From positions 48,442 through 112,441 of the forward strand of contig JAXIUW010240284.1 in NCBI GenBank assembly GCA_035591015.1: a stretch of 64,000 nt of DNA, given 5' to 3'. Shown one piece after another: positions 44,507-53,698 of this stretch. Origin of the DNA: Cephalothrix simula. Taxonomy: Eukaryota > Nemertea > Palaeonemertea > Archinemertea > Cephalotrichidae. The position numbers were made by a program, and so were the translations under genes. Under the pieces are notes generated by a model. The model saw nothing but the letters and a program-made list of their open reading frames with translations, was not told where the DNA came from and ran no database searches. Within the stretch, counting starts at the first letter, position 1. Each line of letters begins with the position of its first letter.

Positions 44507-44992
44507 ATGTATGATAACCGAGTTTTTTTGGCTTTGGGCAGCAACATTGACCCCGTTTCTAATCTAAAAAGAGCCCTTAGTGAATTAAACAGGGCTGGCA
44601 TCGTGCGCAAACTAAGCCCCTTCTATGAAACTCGGCCTTGGGGCGAGGTAGAGCAACCCAACTATATTAACTGTGCTGTTGAGTTTTGGACAAATCATTC
44701 ACCTCAAAAACTGCTTTTGATTATTAAAGAGCTAGAAAGTAGGCTTGGAAGAGTGCCTACGGTGCGCTGGGGTTCACGAACAATTGATGTAGATATTATA
44801 TTGTTTGGGGGCATTCAGATTAATGTTCCCGGCTTATGCATACCTCATGCAGAGATGGAACATCGTGACTTTGTGCTAAAACCCCTTAGCTGTATTGCGG
44901 CACGAGTGATAGTGCCTAAAACATGCTTTTCGGTGAGCAGACTTTATGAAGCTCTAGAAGAACGACTAAAAACCATTGTTAGAGTATTATAA
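44507..44992 (+). CDS. folK: 6-hydroxymethyl-7,8-dihydropterin pyrophosphokinase
   Basis: A 161-residue folate-pathway enzyme that transfers pyrophosphate from ATP to the hydroxymethyl-dihydropterin. ALGSNIDPVSNLKRAL, SPFYETRPWGEVEQPNYINCAVE, ESRLGRVPTVRWGSRTIDVDIILFG and IPHAEMEHRDFVLKPL are the standard HPPK motifs, including the DVDI metal aspartates. A GGAG ribosome-binding site precedes the ATG. Confidence 0.96.
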   Translation: MYDNRVFLALGSNIDPVSNLKRALSELNRAGIVRKLSPFYETRPWGEVEQPNYINCAVEFWTNHSPQKLLLIIKELESRLGRVPTVRWGSRTIDVDIILFGGIQINVPGLCIPHAEMEHRDFVLKPLSCIAARVIVPKTCFSVSRLYEALEERLKTIVRVL

Positions 44993-45144
44993 AATATAGT
45001 GCAAATAACTTATTTATTGCTGTATAATCGCATAAATCATTAAAGTTACCTTATGCAGCTGTAATAGCTTAAGTGTTCGGCTCTATTTGTAAACTTTGAA
45101 CGTTATACTAAATATATACTCCACTTAGGTTGTGAGTGATTTAG

Positions 45145-46512
45145 ATGAAGACTAGACTTTCTATTAAATACAAAATTATTTTATCGTTGGTGGGCATTGT
45201 TATATTGGCCACCGTGGTGCTTAGCTATGTTGTGCTAACTAGACAGCAGGAGCGTTTGTTTGAACAGACCGTAGAGCGCGGCAAGATAGTTTTGAACACC
45301 CTTCTTAACAATGCTACCGATGCCCTGATTGACGATGATGTTTTATCGCTTAACATTCTATTGCGACAGGTAAGCTCTGTGCCGGGGCTTAGTTATGGGG
45401 TAATAGTTTCAAGAGAATCAATAACCAAGGCGCATACCGACCCTGAAAATATCAACACTGAATACCAGCCGATATTAAACCCAATCTCATCACGTATGGA
45501 TGGCGAGGTAGAGGTTAATGAGTACGATCTTAATGGTGTGTCTATATTGCAGCTTTCGCAGCCCATTAAATTCAATGATATTTTCTTGGGAACAGCCTAT
45601 GTGGGCATCTCATTGAAATTTATTGAAGATATAGCTTTTAGTGAAGCTCTGGTGTTAGGCGGAATAGCCTTTATTGTGATAATGGTGGGCATTGTATTTG
45701 GAATTGTGGTTGGTCTAAGTTTTACAAGGCCAATCTTAGAGCTAGTCAAAGCCACCAATGCCATTGGTAGCGGCAATTTTGAATATAAAATAAGCGAGAT
45801 CCGTAATGATGAGCTAGGCCAGTTAGCCACGGCTGTGAATACAATGAGTGATGAGCTGAATAAAAAACGGCTGATGCAAGACTCGTTTGGTAAATACGTT
45901 GGGTCAGATATTTTAGAGATGATCATGAATGATCCCAACAGCGACTTGCTCCGTGGAACACGTAACCAAGCTACGGTGCTATTTACCGATGTTCGTGGCT
46001 TTACCAAGTATTCTGAAAACAGAGAACCAGAAAAGGTTGTAGAGGCTCTAAATGAATATTTTGCGATTGCTACTCAAGCCATCCTTGATAATTCTGGCTA
46101 TGTTGATAAGTTTATTGGTGATGCTGTGCTAGGAGTTTTTGGGGTTCCAGTACCCTGTGAGAACCATACAGAAATGGCGGTGCGTGCAGCATTGCAAATG
46201 CAAAAAGATTTTGATTTGAAGGCCAAGAAACGTAGTCAAAGCCTGCTAAAGAGCATTGGTATAGGCATTAATACAGGCGTAGTTATGGCGGGAAACATTG
46301 GCTCTCAGGTTAAATTAGAGTATACTGTTATTGGTGATGCTGTTAACGTAGCTTCTCGGTTAAATTCATTGGCCGGCAAACAAGAGACAGTAATCAGCGA
46401 ATCGGTTTTCAAAGAGCTCTCTGCTTCCATAAAGGTAGAATCTATGGGAGAACAACAGGTAAAAGGAAAAGCCGAACCTATTAAGGCTTATAAAGTGTTG
46501 TCATTTAAGTAG
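45145..46512 (+). CDS. Membrane-bound class III adenylate cyclase with HAMP domain
   Basis: A 455-residue signalling enzyme. Helix 1 (about 8-30), an extracytoplasmic sensor (about 30-165), helix 2 (about 168-195), a HAMP domain (about 193-245) and a catalytic domain to the C-terminus. Catalytic residues are visible: metal Asp282 (LFTDVRGFT) and Asp326 (KFIGDAVLG), adenine-selecting Lys322 (VDKFIGD), and Asn401/Arg405 (NVASR). These predict ATP rather than GTP as substrate. It heads an operon with two LysM proteins. Confidence 0.9.
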   Translation: MKTRLSIKYKIILSLVGIVILATVVLSYVVLTRQQERLFEQTVERGKIVLNTLLNNATDALIDDDVLSLNILLRQVSSVPGLSYGVIVSRESITKAHTDPENINTEYQPILNPISSRMDGEVEVNEYDLNGVSILQLSQPIKFNDIFLGTAYVGISLKFIEDIAFSEALVLGGIAFIVIMVGIVFGIVVGLSFTRPILELVKATNAIGSGNFEYKISEIRNDELGQLATAVNTMSDELNKKRLMQDSFGKYVGSDILEMIMNDPNSDLLRGTRNQATVLFTDVRGFTKYSENREPEKVVEALNEYFAIATQAILDNSGYVDKFIGDAVLGVFGVPVPCENHTEMAVRAALQMQKDFDLKAKKRSQSLLKSIGIGINTGVVMAGNIGSQVKLEYTVIGDAVNVASRLNSLAGKQETVISESVFKELSASIKVESMGEQQVKGKAEPIKAYKVLSFK

Positions 46513-46525
46513 TTTAGAATTGGTC

Positions 46526-47809
46526 ATGCATTACTTGCAAGGTTTGCTAGTTTCTAGAAGAGTGCTATTGGCTTTGTTGCCTTCAATACTCTTTATGGGT
46601 TGCGTAGCCCAAAAGGCTTCTGTACGAACTATGCCCGATGTCCCTCAAATTGTGGCTAATGCCAGCAGTAAGTCTGTTTTAATAAGTTGGGAGGCCGACC
46701 CTGTAGCTGCGACCTTTGATCTACATTGGTCTGCTGAAAGTAATTTTCCTAACAACAGCACAACGGTGGTTTCTAATGTGGCAAGCCCCTACCGACAGGT
46801 TACGCCTGAGGTAGGGCAGCCCTATTATTTTTATGTTGAGGCCGTCGGCCCAACCGGTGAAAGAGTTAGATCAAACATAGCTTCGGCCACTCCTTTTATT
46901 CGTGATAAGCGTCTTTCTAACTATATAATTATTGACCCGCAGCCCGGTGATACGCTGTCTGCACTGGCTGAAGAATATCTCGGAAGCCCTGATTTAGCGT
47001 GGATATTATCAAAATTTAATGAAGTTGATGATATTACCGTAGGCGAGCCAATCATCATCCCCCGCAGTATGCCAACTCCGGGTGGCCTTAGCACTCAGCG
47101 CTATCAAACCATACCGGTGCTTTTGTATCATCGCTTGTCCAAGGAGGGCGATACACGGATGTCGGTAGACCCAGATACTTTCAAAGAACAGATGGAGTAT
47201 TTGGCTGCTAATGGATATTCAACCATAACTATAAAAGATTTCTATAACTTTATGAGCTTTAGGTCTTCTGTGCCAGAAAATGCGGTGCTGATTACTTTTG
47301 ACGATGGGTGGTCTTCAACGTTCAACATAGCCTATCCGATTTTGGAAGAGCTTGATCTTAAAGCAACTTTGTTTGTGACTACCGGCATGATTGATGAAGG
47401 TGCTCCAGAAGCTATGAATTGGCGTATGCTGCGCACTCTAAATAATAGCGATGTTTTTGATGTTGAGTGCCATACAGTTACGCACCGCCGATTAGAGCGT
47501 GGCAATGGCGAAGGGCTTGATGCGTACATAGATGCAGTTAAGTTTGAGCTAGAAGAATCACGACAACGAATAGAAGAAGAACTTAATCGCAAGTGCATGT
47601 TTGTGGCCTATCCTTACGGGTATACAAACCACTTGGTAATAGCAATAGCCAAAAAAATTGGCTATTTAGGCGGCTTCACCACCAATAGAGGGGCTAATCC
47701 TTTCTTTTATAATGATTTTAGAGTATTTCGTTCTATGATCTACGGTGAGCATGATTTAGAATATTTTAAGACGCAGTTGTCTGCTTACGGACGGAGAGCG
47801 TTGCAATAA
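46526..47809 (+). CDS. Lipoprotein with fibronectin-like, LysM and NodB deacetylase domains
   Basis: 427 residues from ATG 46526 (a TTG at 46520 is also in frame). It has a lipoprotein signal (LLALLPSILFMGC), a fibronectin-type segment (about 40-125: VLISWEADPVAATFDLHWSAES), a LysM (about 133-178: IDPQPGDTLSALAEEYLG) and a NodB polysaccharide deacetylase domain (about 195-420) with TFDDGW (Asp259-Asp260) and the metal His316/His320 in CHTVTHRR. It likely deacetylates peptidoglycan or an exopolysaccharide at the envelope. It is in one operon with the adenylate cyclase (14-base gap) and the next LysM gene. Confidence 0.85.
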   Translation: MHYLQGLLVSRRVLLALLPSILFMGCVAQKASVRTMPDVPQIVANASSKSVLISWEADPVAATFDLHWSAESNFPNNSTTVVSNVASPYRQVTPEVGQPYYFYVEAVGPTGERVRSNIASATPFIRDKRLSNYIIIDPQPGDTLSALAEEYLGSPDLAWILSKFNEVDDITVGEPIIIPRSMPTPGGLSTQRYQTIPVLLYHRLSKEGDTRMSVDPDTFKEQMEYLAANGYSTITIKDFYNFMSFRSSVPENAVLITFDDGWSSTFNIAYPILEELDLKATLFVTTGMIDEGAPEAMNWRMLRTLNNSDVFDVECHTVTHRRLERGNGEGLDAYIDAVKFELEESRQRIEEELNRKCMFVAYPYGYTNHLVIAIAKKIGYLGGFTTNRGANPFFYNDFRVFRSMIYGEHDLEYFKTQLSAYGRRALQ

Positions 47810-48972
47810 TGAAACTACTAAAGCCACTCATCTGCAGTATAACTCTGTCGCTTATGTGGGCGGGTTTTGTGCAGGCACAGGTTGACGAACAATTTTCACG
47901 CTTCATTGGCGACTTTAAGGAGCAAGCAGCTCTTTATGAGGCTGATAATGATTGGCACAGCGCGCTGGCTCGTTGGGAAATCATCAAAGAGCTTGACCCT
48001 ACCGATGAAGAAGCTCAGCAGAGATTTGCTGAGATTGAACAGTTTATTTTTGATCGTGGCGAAGAGCAAATAGCCCTTGGGAATGAGTTGCAAGCCGAGG
48101 GTAGAACTTGGCCTGCCTTTAAGGCATATGTTAAAGCATTGAGTTTTAACCCCAATCATAAAGACGCCCTGCGCTATGTGAAGAGAGATCTTAATTCACG
48201 CGAGTATGTTGAGTATATTGTCAATCCCGGTGATACGTTAGAAACCATTGCTGAAGCCGAATATGGAGACCCCAAAAAGGCCTCTTTACTATCTTATGTA
48301 AACGGCATGGTTGAAGGTGCCAAACCTACTGCTGGAGCGACCATCAAAGCCCCCATACTGCTTGGAGTCCTAACTGAAAAAGAGCAGTTACTTATTCCAG
48401 ATACTGCAAAAAGCGTAGTCAAATCAACAACATCTGTTGCTGGTACTGATGTTAAAACTACCGAGTCGCCGACTGGCGAACAGCCGGGTGATGCAGCCAT
48501 TGCCGCAGTGGCTCAACAACAAGCGACAGAAATTACTGAAGAAGAATTAGCGTATCAGAATATTGAAAGTCTAATTGAACAGGGCGATTATGATGCAGCA
48601 ATAGTTGCCTCTGAAGCGGCTATAGCGCAATATTCATCACTGGCGTCTAATAGTTACTTGAATGAGGCTTATTTTCAAAAGGGTATAGCATTGCGCCAGA
48701 AAAAAGATTTACCCGGTGCGCTTGATGCCTTTGATATGGTTGACCCATCCTATGGAAATCTTATTGAGGTTGTCTCTGACTTAGAGCTGCAAATTAGTGA
48801 AGAAGCTAATCGGCGTTATTCAGCTGGTGTGCAGTATTTTGTTAACCAAGACATTGACAATGCTATTGCAGAATTTCAGTCGGCCTTATCACTTAATCCA
48901 GATCATATTCGCGCTCGCAAAGACCTGCGTAATGCCGAAGATTTTAAGAAGAAACTTGAGATCTTTCAGTAA
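47809..48972 (+). CDS. Periplasmic TPR and LysM protein
   Basis: A 387-residue protein with a signal peptide ending near VQAQV. TPR-like helical repeats (about 25-105), a LysM-like segment (about 130-180: YIVNPGDTLETIAEAEYGD), a low-complexity linker, then two more TPRs near 255-385. It binds peptidoglycan and a partner protein; no enzymatic motif. ATG shares one base with the preceding deacetylase stop, so the two probably work together. Confidence 0.75.
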   Translation: MKLLKPLICSITLSLMWAGFVQAQVDEQFSRFIGDFKEQAALYEADNDWHSALARWEIIKELDPTDEEAQQRFAEIEQFIFDRGEEQIALGNELQAEGRTWPAFKAYVKALSFNPNHKDALRYVKRDLNSREYVEYIVNPGDTLETIAEAEYGDPKKASLLSYVNGMVEGAKPTAGATIKAPILLGVLTEKEQLLIPDTAKSVVKSTTSVAGTDVKTTESPTGEQPGDAAIAAVAQQQATEITEEELAYQNIESLIEQGDYDAAIVASEAAIAQYSSLASNSYLNEAYFQKGIALRQKKDLPGALDAFDMVDPSYGNLIEVVSDLELQISEEANRRYSAGVQYFVNQDIDNAIAEFQSALSLNPDHIRARKDLRNAEDFKKKLEIFQ

Positions 48973-49016
48973 TAATCGCCTTTTATCTCTAGTTTACTGA
49001 CCATGCCTGTTTTGAT

Positions 49017-49616
49017 ATGTTCTCTGTCGCATTGACCGACAAAGAGCTAACAGAGTTGCTCGCCTCGGGGGGAGTGCTTGTTTTTCCTACAGAAACCCAG
49101 TACGCAGTGGGTGGTTGCGCTCTTAATAGTTTAACGCATCAGCGTATTATTGAACTTAAGCAGCGCAATAGAGCAAAGGTTTTTCCGTTACTGATTGATG
49201 GACAAAACTCTTTGGCTTATGTGGAGTGGCCTAGTGAGCGATTACAGAGCTATATCTTAAAAAAATTTTGGCCTGGGCCGCTAACTTTGGTGCTGCGTTG
49301 TGGTGCAGATTTACCGGCATTTGTAGGTGATAATCATGGCCGAGTAGCGGTGCGCTGGTCGTCTTCTTCGGTGGTAAGTAGATTGTTGCGTTGCAATTCA
49401 GGCCGCCCGATTATTGGAACTAGCGCTAATCTAAGTGGCGAAGGTGGCGTAAATGATCTCAAAAAAATTAAATTTTTAGATGCGGTTGATCACGCTATTG
49501 ACGGTGGAGTATTGGTTGAGCAACCGCCATCAACCATAGTTGATGTTACCGTTAAGCCCTTTCAAATTATCCGCCAAGGCTTGCTAACAGTGAATCCTAG
49601 TGAATGGGAAGTATAA
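49017..49616 (+). CDS. tsaC: L-threonylcarbamoyladenylate synthase TsaC
   Basis: A 199-residue YrdC-domain enzyme making threonylcarbamoyl-AMP, the first step of tRNA t6A37 synthesis. VLVFPTETQYAVGG, FWPGPLTLVL and PIIGTSANLSGEGG are family motifs. It is the short (TsaC) form rather than Sua5. It overlaps tsaE by 17 bases. Confidence 0.95.
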   Translation: MFSVALTDKELTELLASGGVLVFPTETQYAVGGCALNSLTHQRIIELKQRNRAKVFPLLIDGQNSLAYVEWPSERLQSYILKKFWPGPLTLVLRCGADLPAFVGDNHGRVAVRWSSSSVVSRLLRCNSGRPIIGTSANLSGEGGVNDLKKIKFLDAVDHAIDGGVLVEQPPSTIVDVTVKPFQIIRQGLLTVNPSEWEV

Positions 49617-50028
49617 AATCAATTCATTAAATGAGCTTAGTGCGCTGGCGAGCCGTTTTGTAAGCGAGCTAGAGCATGACTTGGTCTTGCTCTGCGGCGA
49701 ACTGGGTAGCGGTAAAACAACGCTAACCAAGCTGATTTGCGCCGAGTTGGGCATAGACTCTAATGTGGTAATATCACCAACCTACACTTTGCTAAACATC
49801 TATCCGCTACCCAATGGTAAATGTGTTCATCATTTAGACCTCTACCGTCTAAGCAGTTTTAGTGTTTTGGATGAGTTTGAAGAATGGCTTAATGCTGACG
49901 GACTAACCCTGATTGAGTGGCCTGAATTAGCCTTAGACTACCTTAGTCAGCGCCCGTATGTTAGGGTAAGCATAAGCCATCTGCCCAACCAAGAGCGGTT
50001 ATTTAATATTGAGTGTTCTAATATTTAG
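49600..50028 (+). CDS. tsaE: tRNA threonylcarbamoyladenosine biosynthesis ATPase TsaE
   Basis: A 142-residue P-loop protein of the t6A complex. Walker A GELGSGKTTL, SPTYTLLNIY and HHLDLYRL are TsaE signatures. The start is GTG at 49600 within the tsaC end. Confidence 0.94.
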   Translation: MNGKYKINSLNELSALASRFVSELEHDLVLLCGELGSGKTTLTKLICAELGIDSNVVISPTYTLLNIYPLPNGKCVHHLDLYRLSSFSVLDEFEEWLNADGLTLIEWPELALDYLSQRPYVRVSISHLPNQERLFNIECSNI

Positions 50029-50069
50029 TCATCGCAGAATGTTATCTTTTAAGTGCCCTTAATCAAGTA

Positions 50070-50726
50070 TTGAACAATAACATGCACAGCGTAGGACTAG
50101 CTCTATACACGGCGGGCAGCCACTTAGAGGCGGCTCAGCTGAGCCAGCAAAATATATTGCTTGAGCGCACTACTGCCGACTTAGCCGGAGATTTTCCTTT
50201 AGCCATCTTACAGAAATTCTGTGCTGATTCACGCATGCAGTGGTTGGCCTGTAGCATTGGCCCCGGCTCATTTACAGGAATTAGAATTGGCTTGGCCATT
50301 GCCAAGAGCTTGGCTTTAATCAATAATATCCCTCTCATTGGTTTAGATAGTTTAAGCATCCTCGCCCAGCTTGCTCCAAAGGAAGAACCACAGCTCAATC
50401 TCAGTCTAAAACTGACGCACAAAGATTTTTATACTGCCCAATTCAAACTTAGCGCAGATGGCTACTATAGGCGCAATTCAGACATTCAGCGAAGCTCAAA
50501 CGCCTCTAAGCAATCGGCACTCACCTTTGACAGTAATGGCCGAGGCTATGCTACGGAGCATCTACTAGATGATGCAGCTTGCCCTCAATTAGATAGCGTT
50601 TCACCTTTAGTAGATGGCTCGCCGGCTCAGGCTTTGGCTCAATTGGCCAGAGAGTGCTATGAACGGCAAGATTTTGACCCTTTGCACGATGTTCAAGCTC
50701 TATATCTCAAGGCTGAAGTCTCATGA
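50070..50726 (+). CDS. tsaB: tRNA threonylcarbamoyladenosine biosynthesis protein TsaB
   Basis: A 218-residue (or 214 from ATG 50082) member of the ASKHA fold that dimerises with TsaD. SIGPGSFTGIRIGLAIAKSLAL is the TsaB hallmark. The usual first strand ending in an IDTST motif is missing: the chain starts at about the second strand (SVGLALYTAG). The frame is open upstream only to a stop near 50018, without an ATG. It overlaps tsaD by 4 bases. Confidence 0.88.
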   Translation: MNNNMHSVGLALYTAGSHLEAAQLSQQNILLERTTADLAGDFPLAILQKFCADSRMQWLACSIGPGSFTGIRIGLAIAKSLALINNIPLIGLDSLSILAQLAPKEEPQLNLSLKLTHKDFYTAQFKLSADGYYRRNSDIQRSSNASKQSALTFDSNGRGYATEHLLDDAACPQLDSVSPLVDGSPAQALAQLARECYERQDFDPLHDVQALYLKAEVS

Positions 50727-51751
50727 AAAAAATTGGATTAGCCATTGATACAACCTTTGACGATACCTCAGTTGCCATCATTGAAGGCGAGCGCAATTTA
50801 CTAGCTAACTCGGTATTGTCGCAATACGCTGACCATGCTGAATTTGGCGGTGTAGTCCCCGAAAGGGCTTCACGTAAGCATATTGAGGCCATTCATCCCC
50901 TTATACAGGCTAGCCTAAAAGAAGCCCAACTGACTTTGCAAGACTTAGACTGGATTGCTGCCTCAAACATGCCGGGCTTAATAGGCCCGCTTATGGTGGG
51001 GATAACCACGGCTAAAACTCTAGCTTTTGGGCTAAATATACCCTTTATCGGTATTAACCATATTGAGGCGCATCCCTATGCCAACTTTTTGGTGCATAAA
51101 GATATTAGCTATCCACTGCTGCATCTGGTAGCGGCCGGCGGACACACTTTAATACTTGAAGAAAGCGCAATATTCCAGATGCGCATTATAGGGCGCAGCA
51201 TTGATGATGCTGCCGGAGAATGCGTTGATAAAGCCGCACGGATGTTCAATTATGCCATGCCCGGTGGTCGTCAAGTTGATGAACTAGCGCAAAAACACCC
51301 CCGAGATGCCTATAACTTTCCACGACCAATGCCCAAGGGCTTGAATTTATCTTTTAGTGGACTAAAAACGGCTCTACTCTATCATGTAAGAGATCACGGA
51401 ACAGCAGACGCCCCGGCCGTATTGGCAAGTTTTTTACAGAGCGTGATAGACGTGCTTACCTACAAGGTGTTCAAGGCCGCTAGGCAGTTTCCTCAGCACC
51501 AAATAACCCTGTCCGGAGGGCTATGCGCCAGTCAATGCCTGCGAGAAGCCTTCTATGAGCTTGGTCGGCAAAACCAAGTTAAGATTTACTGTCCCCCGCC
51601 GGCATTATGCACAGATAATGCTGCTATGGTAGCCTGTCTAGCTGCCAAGCGTTTTAAGCACGGACTAATTGATAACTTACAGCTTAGTTGTGAGGCCAAT
51701 CTACCGGCTCAATTGCACCAGCGACAAATAACGGCAAAGGTACACTCGTAG
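50723..51751 (+). CDS. tsaD: tRNA N6-adenosine threonylcarbamoyltransferase TsaD
   Basis: The 342-residue catalytic subunit of t6A synthesis. AIDTTFDDTSVAI, GVVPERASRKHIE, the metal site INHIEAHPYAN (HxxxH), GGHTLIL and FSGLKTALLY are diagnostic. It is last of the tsaC-E-B-D run, ending seven bases before the convergent gcvH. Confidence 0.98.
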   Translation: MKKIGLAIDTTFDDTSVAIIEGERNLLANSVLSQYADHAEFGGVVPERASRKHIEAIHPLIQASLKEAQLTLQDLDWIAASNMPGLIGPLMVGITTAKTLAFGLNIPFIGINHIEAHPYANFLVHKDISYPLLHLVAAGGHTLILEESAIFQMRIIGRSIDDAAGECVDKAARMFNYAMPGGRQVDELAQKHPRDAYNFPRPMPKGLNLSFSGLKTALLYHVRDHGTADAPAVLASFLQSVIDVLTYKVFKAARQFPQHQITLSGGLCASQCLREAFYELGRQNQVKIYCPPPALCTDNAAMVACLAAKRFKHGLIDNLQLSCEANLPAQLHQRQITAKVHS

Positions 51752-51758
51752 CGACTGG

Positions 51759-52130
51759 TTAATCTTCTATTAATGACTGATATTCGTCATTAGACATGCC
51801 TTCCATAGAGCTTGATGGATGCACTTCAACCAACCAGCCATTATCATAGGGTGAATCATTGACCAGTGATGGTTCATCAGACAATGCCGTATTGACCTTG
51901 GTGATGGTACAATCGCAGGGGGCATAAACATCAGCAACAGATTTTACTGATTCAAGCACTACCAAAGGCTCGCCAGCCTTAACCTCTTTGCCGACATCAG
52001 GCAATTCTACAAAAACAATATCAGTCAGCTGCTCTTGAGCATAATCAGTTATGCCGATACGATAGTTGTTATCAGCGGTACTCATAAACCATTCATGTTC
52101 TTTAGTGTATTGGCGATCTTTTGGAATCAT
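51759..52130 (-). CDS. gcvH: Glycine cleavage system H protein
   Basis: A 123-residue lipoyl-carrier protein. YTKEHEWF, IGITDYAQEQLTDIVFVELP and the lipoylation site ESVKSVADVYAP are visible. No gcvT or gcvP is adjacent; instead it follows fabF by one base. In bacteria GcvH also acts as a carrier in lipoate assembly from octanoyl-ACP, which would fit this fatty-acid context. Confidence 0.96.
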   Translation of the reverse strand: MIPKDRQYTKEHEWFMSTADNNYRIGITDYAQEQLTDIVFVELPDVGKEVKAGEPLVVLESVKSVADVYAPCDCTITKVNTALSDEPSLVNDSPYDNGWLVEVHPSSSMEGMSNDEYQSLIED

Positions 52131-52131
52131 T

Positions 52132-53367
52132 TTAGTTACCGGTTAGTGTTATTATGGCATTTGCACCCCCAAACCCAAATGAAGTTGAGACGACATTCTT
52201 AACTTTACAGCCTTCACGGGCCGTATTTGGAACAACATCTAAACGACATTTTTCATCAAGGTGCTCAATATTAATTGTTGGCGGAATAACGCCTGTTTTC
52301 AAAACCATTACCGAAATTACTGCTTCAATACCACCTGCACCACCCAGTAAATGCCCTGTCATTGACTTGGTAGAACTCAACATTAGCTTTTGGGCACTTG
52401 CTCCAAAAACCTCTTCAATAACGCTTAACTCGTTGATGTCTCCTGCGGGTGTTGATGTGCCATGGGTATTAACATACTGAATGTCTTCGGTATTTACGCC
52501 AGCATCTTTCAGGCAATTGCGTAAAGCATAAATCTGCCCCGGTGCTGAGGGGTCAGTAATATGATGAGCATCAGAACTTGCACCAAAGCCAGTCAATAAG
52601 CAGTATATTTCTGCTCCACGTTGGCGAGCATGTTCGTAGTCTTCTAAGATGAGTATTCCGCAGCCCTCACCCATAACAAAGCCATCACGATCGCGATCGT
52701 AGGGACGAGACGCAGCTTGTGGATTATCATTGCGGGTTGATAAGGCATTCATGGCTGCAAAGCCATTTACGGCAACCGAAGATATGGTAGACTCGGCACC
52801 GCCAGCAATCATTATCTTGGCATCGCCACGTTCTATCAGCATCTTAGCCAAGCCAATTGAATGGTTAGAGCTAGCGCAGGCCGAGGCTACTGCCGCCGAG
52901 TAATTTTTGCAGTTATAGCGAATCGAGACATGCCCCGCACTCATGTTACTGATAATGCGTGGGATAAAAAATGGAGACACTCGCTTGCCCTCAAGCAATC
53001 GGCTATGAGTCTCTTCAATACTGGCCATGCCACCCAAGCCCACACCAATGCAAACACCGGCATGATAGCTCATCTCTTCATCAAAAACATCTAAACCAGC
53101 ATCACGCATGGCCTCATCGGCGGCGACTAAAGAAAACAGGGTAAATAAATCCTGCTTACGGACTTCCTTAGCCGGAATAACCGCTTCTGGATTAAAGTTT
53201 TTAACTTCACCGGCAAAGCGAACTTTGTCGTTAGAGGCATCATAGTGAGTAATATCGGCGATGCCCGATCGACCATTGATCAAGGCATCCCAAGATTCGG
53301 CAACACTACAACCCACTGGAGATACAGCTCCTAAGCCGGTAACAGCGACCTGTCTATACTTTGCCAC
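52132..53367 (-). CDS. fabF: Beta-ketoacyl-ACP synthase II
   Basis: A 411-residue condensing enzyme of fatty-acid elongation. The catalytic Cys is in SAACASSNH-type text (ASACASSNHSIG), and the two His are in THGTSTPAGD and KSMTGHLLGG. Start overlaps the acpP stop by one base. With fabH missing next to fabD, it may be the only condensing enzyme in this cluster. Confidence 0.97.
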   Translation of the reverse strand: MAKYRQVAVTGLGAVSPVGCSVAESWDALINGRSGIADITHYDASNDKVRFAGEVKNFNPEAVIPAKEVRKQDLFTLFSLVAADEAMRDAGLDVFDEEMSYHAGVCIGVGLGGMASIEETHSRLLEGKRVSPFFIPRIISNMSAGHVSIRYNCKNYSAAVASACASSNHSIGLAKMLIERGDAKIMIAGGAESTISSVAVNGFAAMNALSTRNDNPQAASRPYDRDRDGFVMGEGCGILILEDYEHARQRGAEIYCLLTGFGASSDAHHITDPSAPGQIYALRNCLKDAGVNTEDIQYVNTHGTSTPAGDINELSVIEEVFGASAQKLMLSSTKSMTGHLLGGAGGIEAVISVMVLKTGVIPPTINIEHLDEKCRLDVVPNTAREGCKVKNVVSTSFGFGGANAIITLTGN

Positions 53368-53600
53368 TATCCCATTTTTTCCGTTATGTGGTGCACAGCA
53401 TCTTTAACGGTTACGATTTTTTCGGCCACGTCATCAGGAATTTCAACGCTAAATTCTTCTTCAAATGACATCACCAACTCAACCGTATCTAGCGAGTCTG
53501 CGCCCAAGTCATCAATAAAACTTGAATCCATATTTATGGTATCAAGCTCAACACCCAATTGTTCGGCAATAATGTTTTTGACCTTGCCCTCAATATCCAT
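53367..53600 (-). CDS. acpP: Acyl carrier protein
   Basis: A 77-residue ACP with the phosphopantetheine serine in [13 protein letters not shown]. It is acidic and four-helix. It sits between fabG and fabF as in most proteobacteria. Confidence 0.98.
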   Translation of the reverse strand: MDIEGKVKNIIAEQLGVELDTINMDSSFIDDLGADSLDTVELVMSFEEEFSVEIPDDVAEKIVTVKDAVHHITEKMG

Positions 53601-53698
53601 AATAAAGCTCCTTATTATTAGCCCACAAGACCACTGATTTATACAGAGATGCTTGCAGTATAGTTATTCAGTTTAAATATTTCAATAGTGCAGATTAA

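Noticed and set aside
45597-46007. 136-codon minus-strand frame opposite the adenylate cyclase
   Set aside because: It is an antisense shadow; the + frame has all catalytic residues.
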